Shown here: positions 4,692 to 5,065 of the stretch, piece after piece
Numbering within the stretch: the first letter of the stretch is position 1
How the letters are laid out: the number at the start of each line of letters is the position of its first letter
Assembly (NCBI GenBank): GCA_016781775.1
Contig: JADDPR010000487.1
Span: 1-5,065 of the forward strand
Origin: Rubrobacter sp.
GTDB taxonomy: Bacteria; Actinomycetota; Rubrobacteria; Rubrobacterales; Rubrobacteraceae
Length of the DNA stretch: 5,065 bases
Direction of reading: 5' to 3'
Notes under the pieces: generated by a model
Databases searched by the model: none
What the model was told of the DNA's origin: nothing
The model's input: the letters and a program-made list of their open reading frames with translations, nothing else
Made by a program: the position numbers and the translations under genes

Positions 4692-4966
4692 CGCGGGCGT
4701 CTGACCAGATCGACGCGCTGATAGTGAGGAGAGCCACGCAGACCGCGGCAGAGAACGAGCGAGAGGAGCTTTGGCGGGCGTCCGTTCGGAGGCACCACGA
4801 CAAGCTCAGGACGGAGCGCCTGCGGGACCGGCTCGCCTACCACTCAGCAATGATCGAGTCCCACAGCAAGAATTTCGAGGAGCTCCTCCGACGCCACCGC
4901 GTAGGGTTGAGGCTCTGCGAGGAGGCTTTGGGGATAGCCGCCGGTCCGGGGAACGGGCGGGCTTGA
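4682..4966 (+). CDS. 94-residue charged helical protein of unknown function
   Basis: The product is almost entirely helix-forming and highly charged, with Arg/Glu-rich segments (AENEREELWRASVRRHHDKLRTERLRDRL) suggesting a coiled coil from about residue 20 to 80, then a flexible Gly-rich end (AAGPGNGRA). No catalytic motif or known domain is seen. The ATG at 4682 follows GGAGGAG with good spacing. The frame is open much further upstream, but that part carries a hairpin, palindromes and another start site, so I reject a longer protein. It overlaps the 38-residue gene before it, and its stop touches the ATG at 4966. Probably an accessory cytoplasmic protein of the element. Confidence 0.7.
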   Translation: MDVARASDQIDALIVRRATQTAAENEREELWRASVRRHHDKLRTERLRDRLAYHSAMIESHSKNFEELLRRHRVGLRLCEEALGIAAGPGNGRA

Positions 4967-5065
4967 TGAACACGAACGGCGCCGCGCCGCGCTCTCGCCG
5001 AAGGTCTTCTCCGGCCACGTCGAGGCCCGCGGGGAGCTCGAGGATTTGGAGGACGAGCACGACGC
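4966..5065 (+). CDS. Possible start of a gene cut by the window edge
   Basis: ATG 4966 overlaps the previous stop (TGATG), and the frame stays open to the window end with strong G/C third positions. However, the product (MNTNGAAPRSRRRSSPATSR onward) looks like shifted-frame sequence. The neighbouring frame through 4962-5065 reads as a more protein-like acidic helix (HVEARGELEDLEDEHD) but has no start codon before TTG 5046. Weak binding site (GGGCGG). Either a short basic start, a frameshift, or no gene. Confidence 0.3.
   Translation, partial: MNTNGAAPRSRRRSSPATSRPAGSSRIWRTSTT

Overview
This 5 kb window is GC-rich and reads like part of an actinobacterial mobile element. The reasons are the strong G/C bias at third codon positions, frequent overlapping starts, and close relatives of -35/-10 consensus promoters. 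A Rubrobacter-like or similar deep-branching actinobacterium is a guess only; nothing in the window fixes the host. The replication module suggests a plasmid, prophage or integrative element. No integrase, relaxase or structural phage gene is visible.

Layout. Bases 1-448 hold no convincing gene, only isolated palindromes and a hairpin. Bases 449-828 hold a 36-residue, one-helix membrane protein on the minus strand with an exceptionally strong ribosome binding site. It is bracketed by hairpins, two of which belong to a near-identical 31-bp terminator repeat. Bases 829-1242 (minus) encode a small SWIM-type zinc-finger protein. A 145-bp intergenic region then separates it from a rightward operon. 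The two divergent promoters there share one self-complementary -35 hexamer, TTGCAA, each with a 17-bp spacer. The operon is an XRE-family regulator (1388-2122), a 667-residue primase-polymerase/RecA-like helicase (2119-4122) and a 78-residue TubC_N-like protein (4122-4358), all with overlapping stop/start codons. A hairpin terminator follows at 4387-4420, then two perfect palindromes. A second small cluster follows: a 38-residue hydrophobic protein (4575-4691), an overlapping 94-residue charged helical protein (4682-4966), and a possible start of a further gene cut by the window edge.

How it may work together. The regulator probably senses copy number or host state and controls its own operon and the divergent SWIM gene from the shared promoter core. 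The primase-helicase would then prime and unwind the element's DNA. The most interesting feature is in the last 150 bases of the helicase gene. There the poorly structured protein tail is written in a cluster of nine GTCCC/GGGAC motifs in both orientations, including a 17-bp-stem hairpin. This looks like a DNA-level signal, possibly the replication origin, embedded in the replication gene. That role is inference, not demonstrated.
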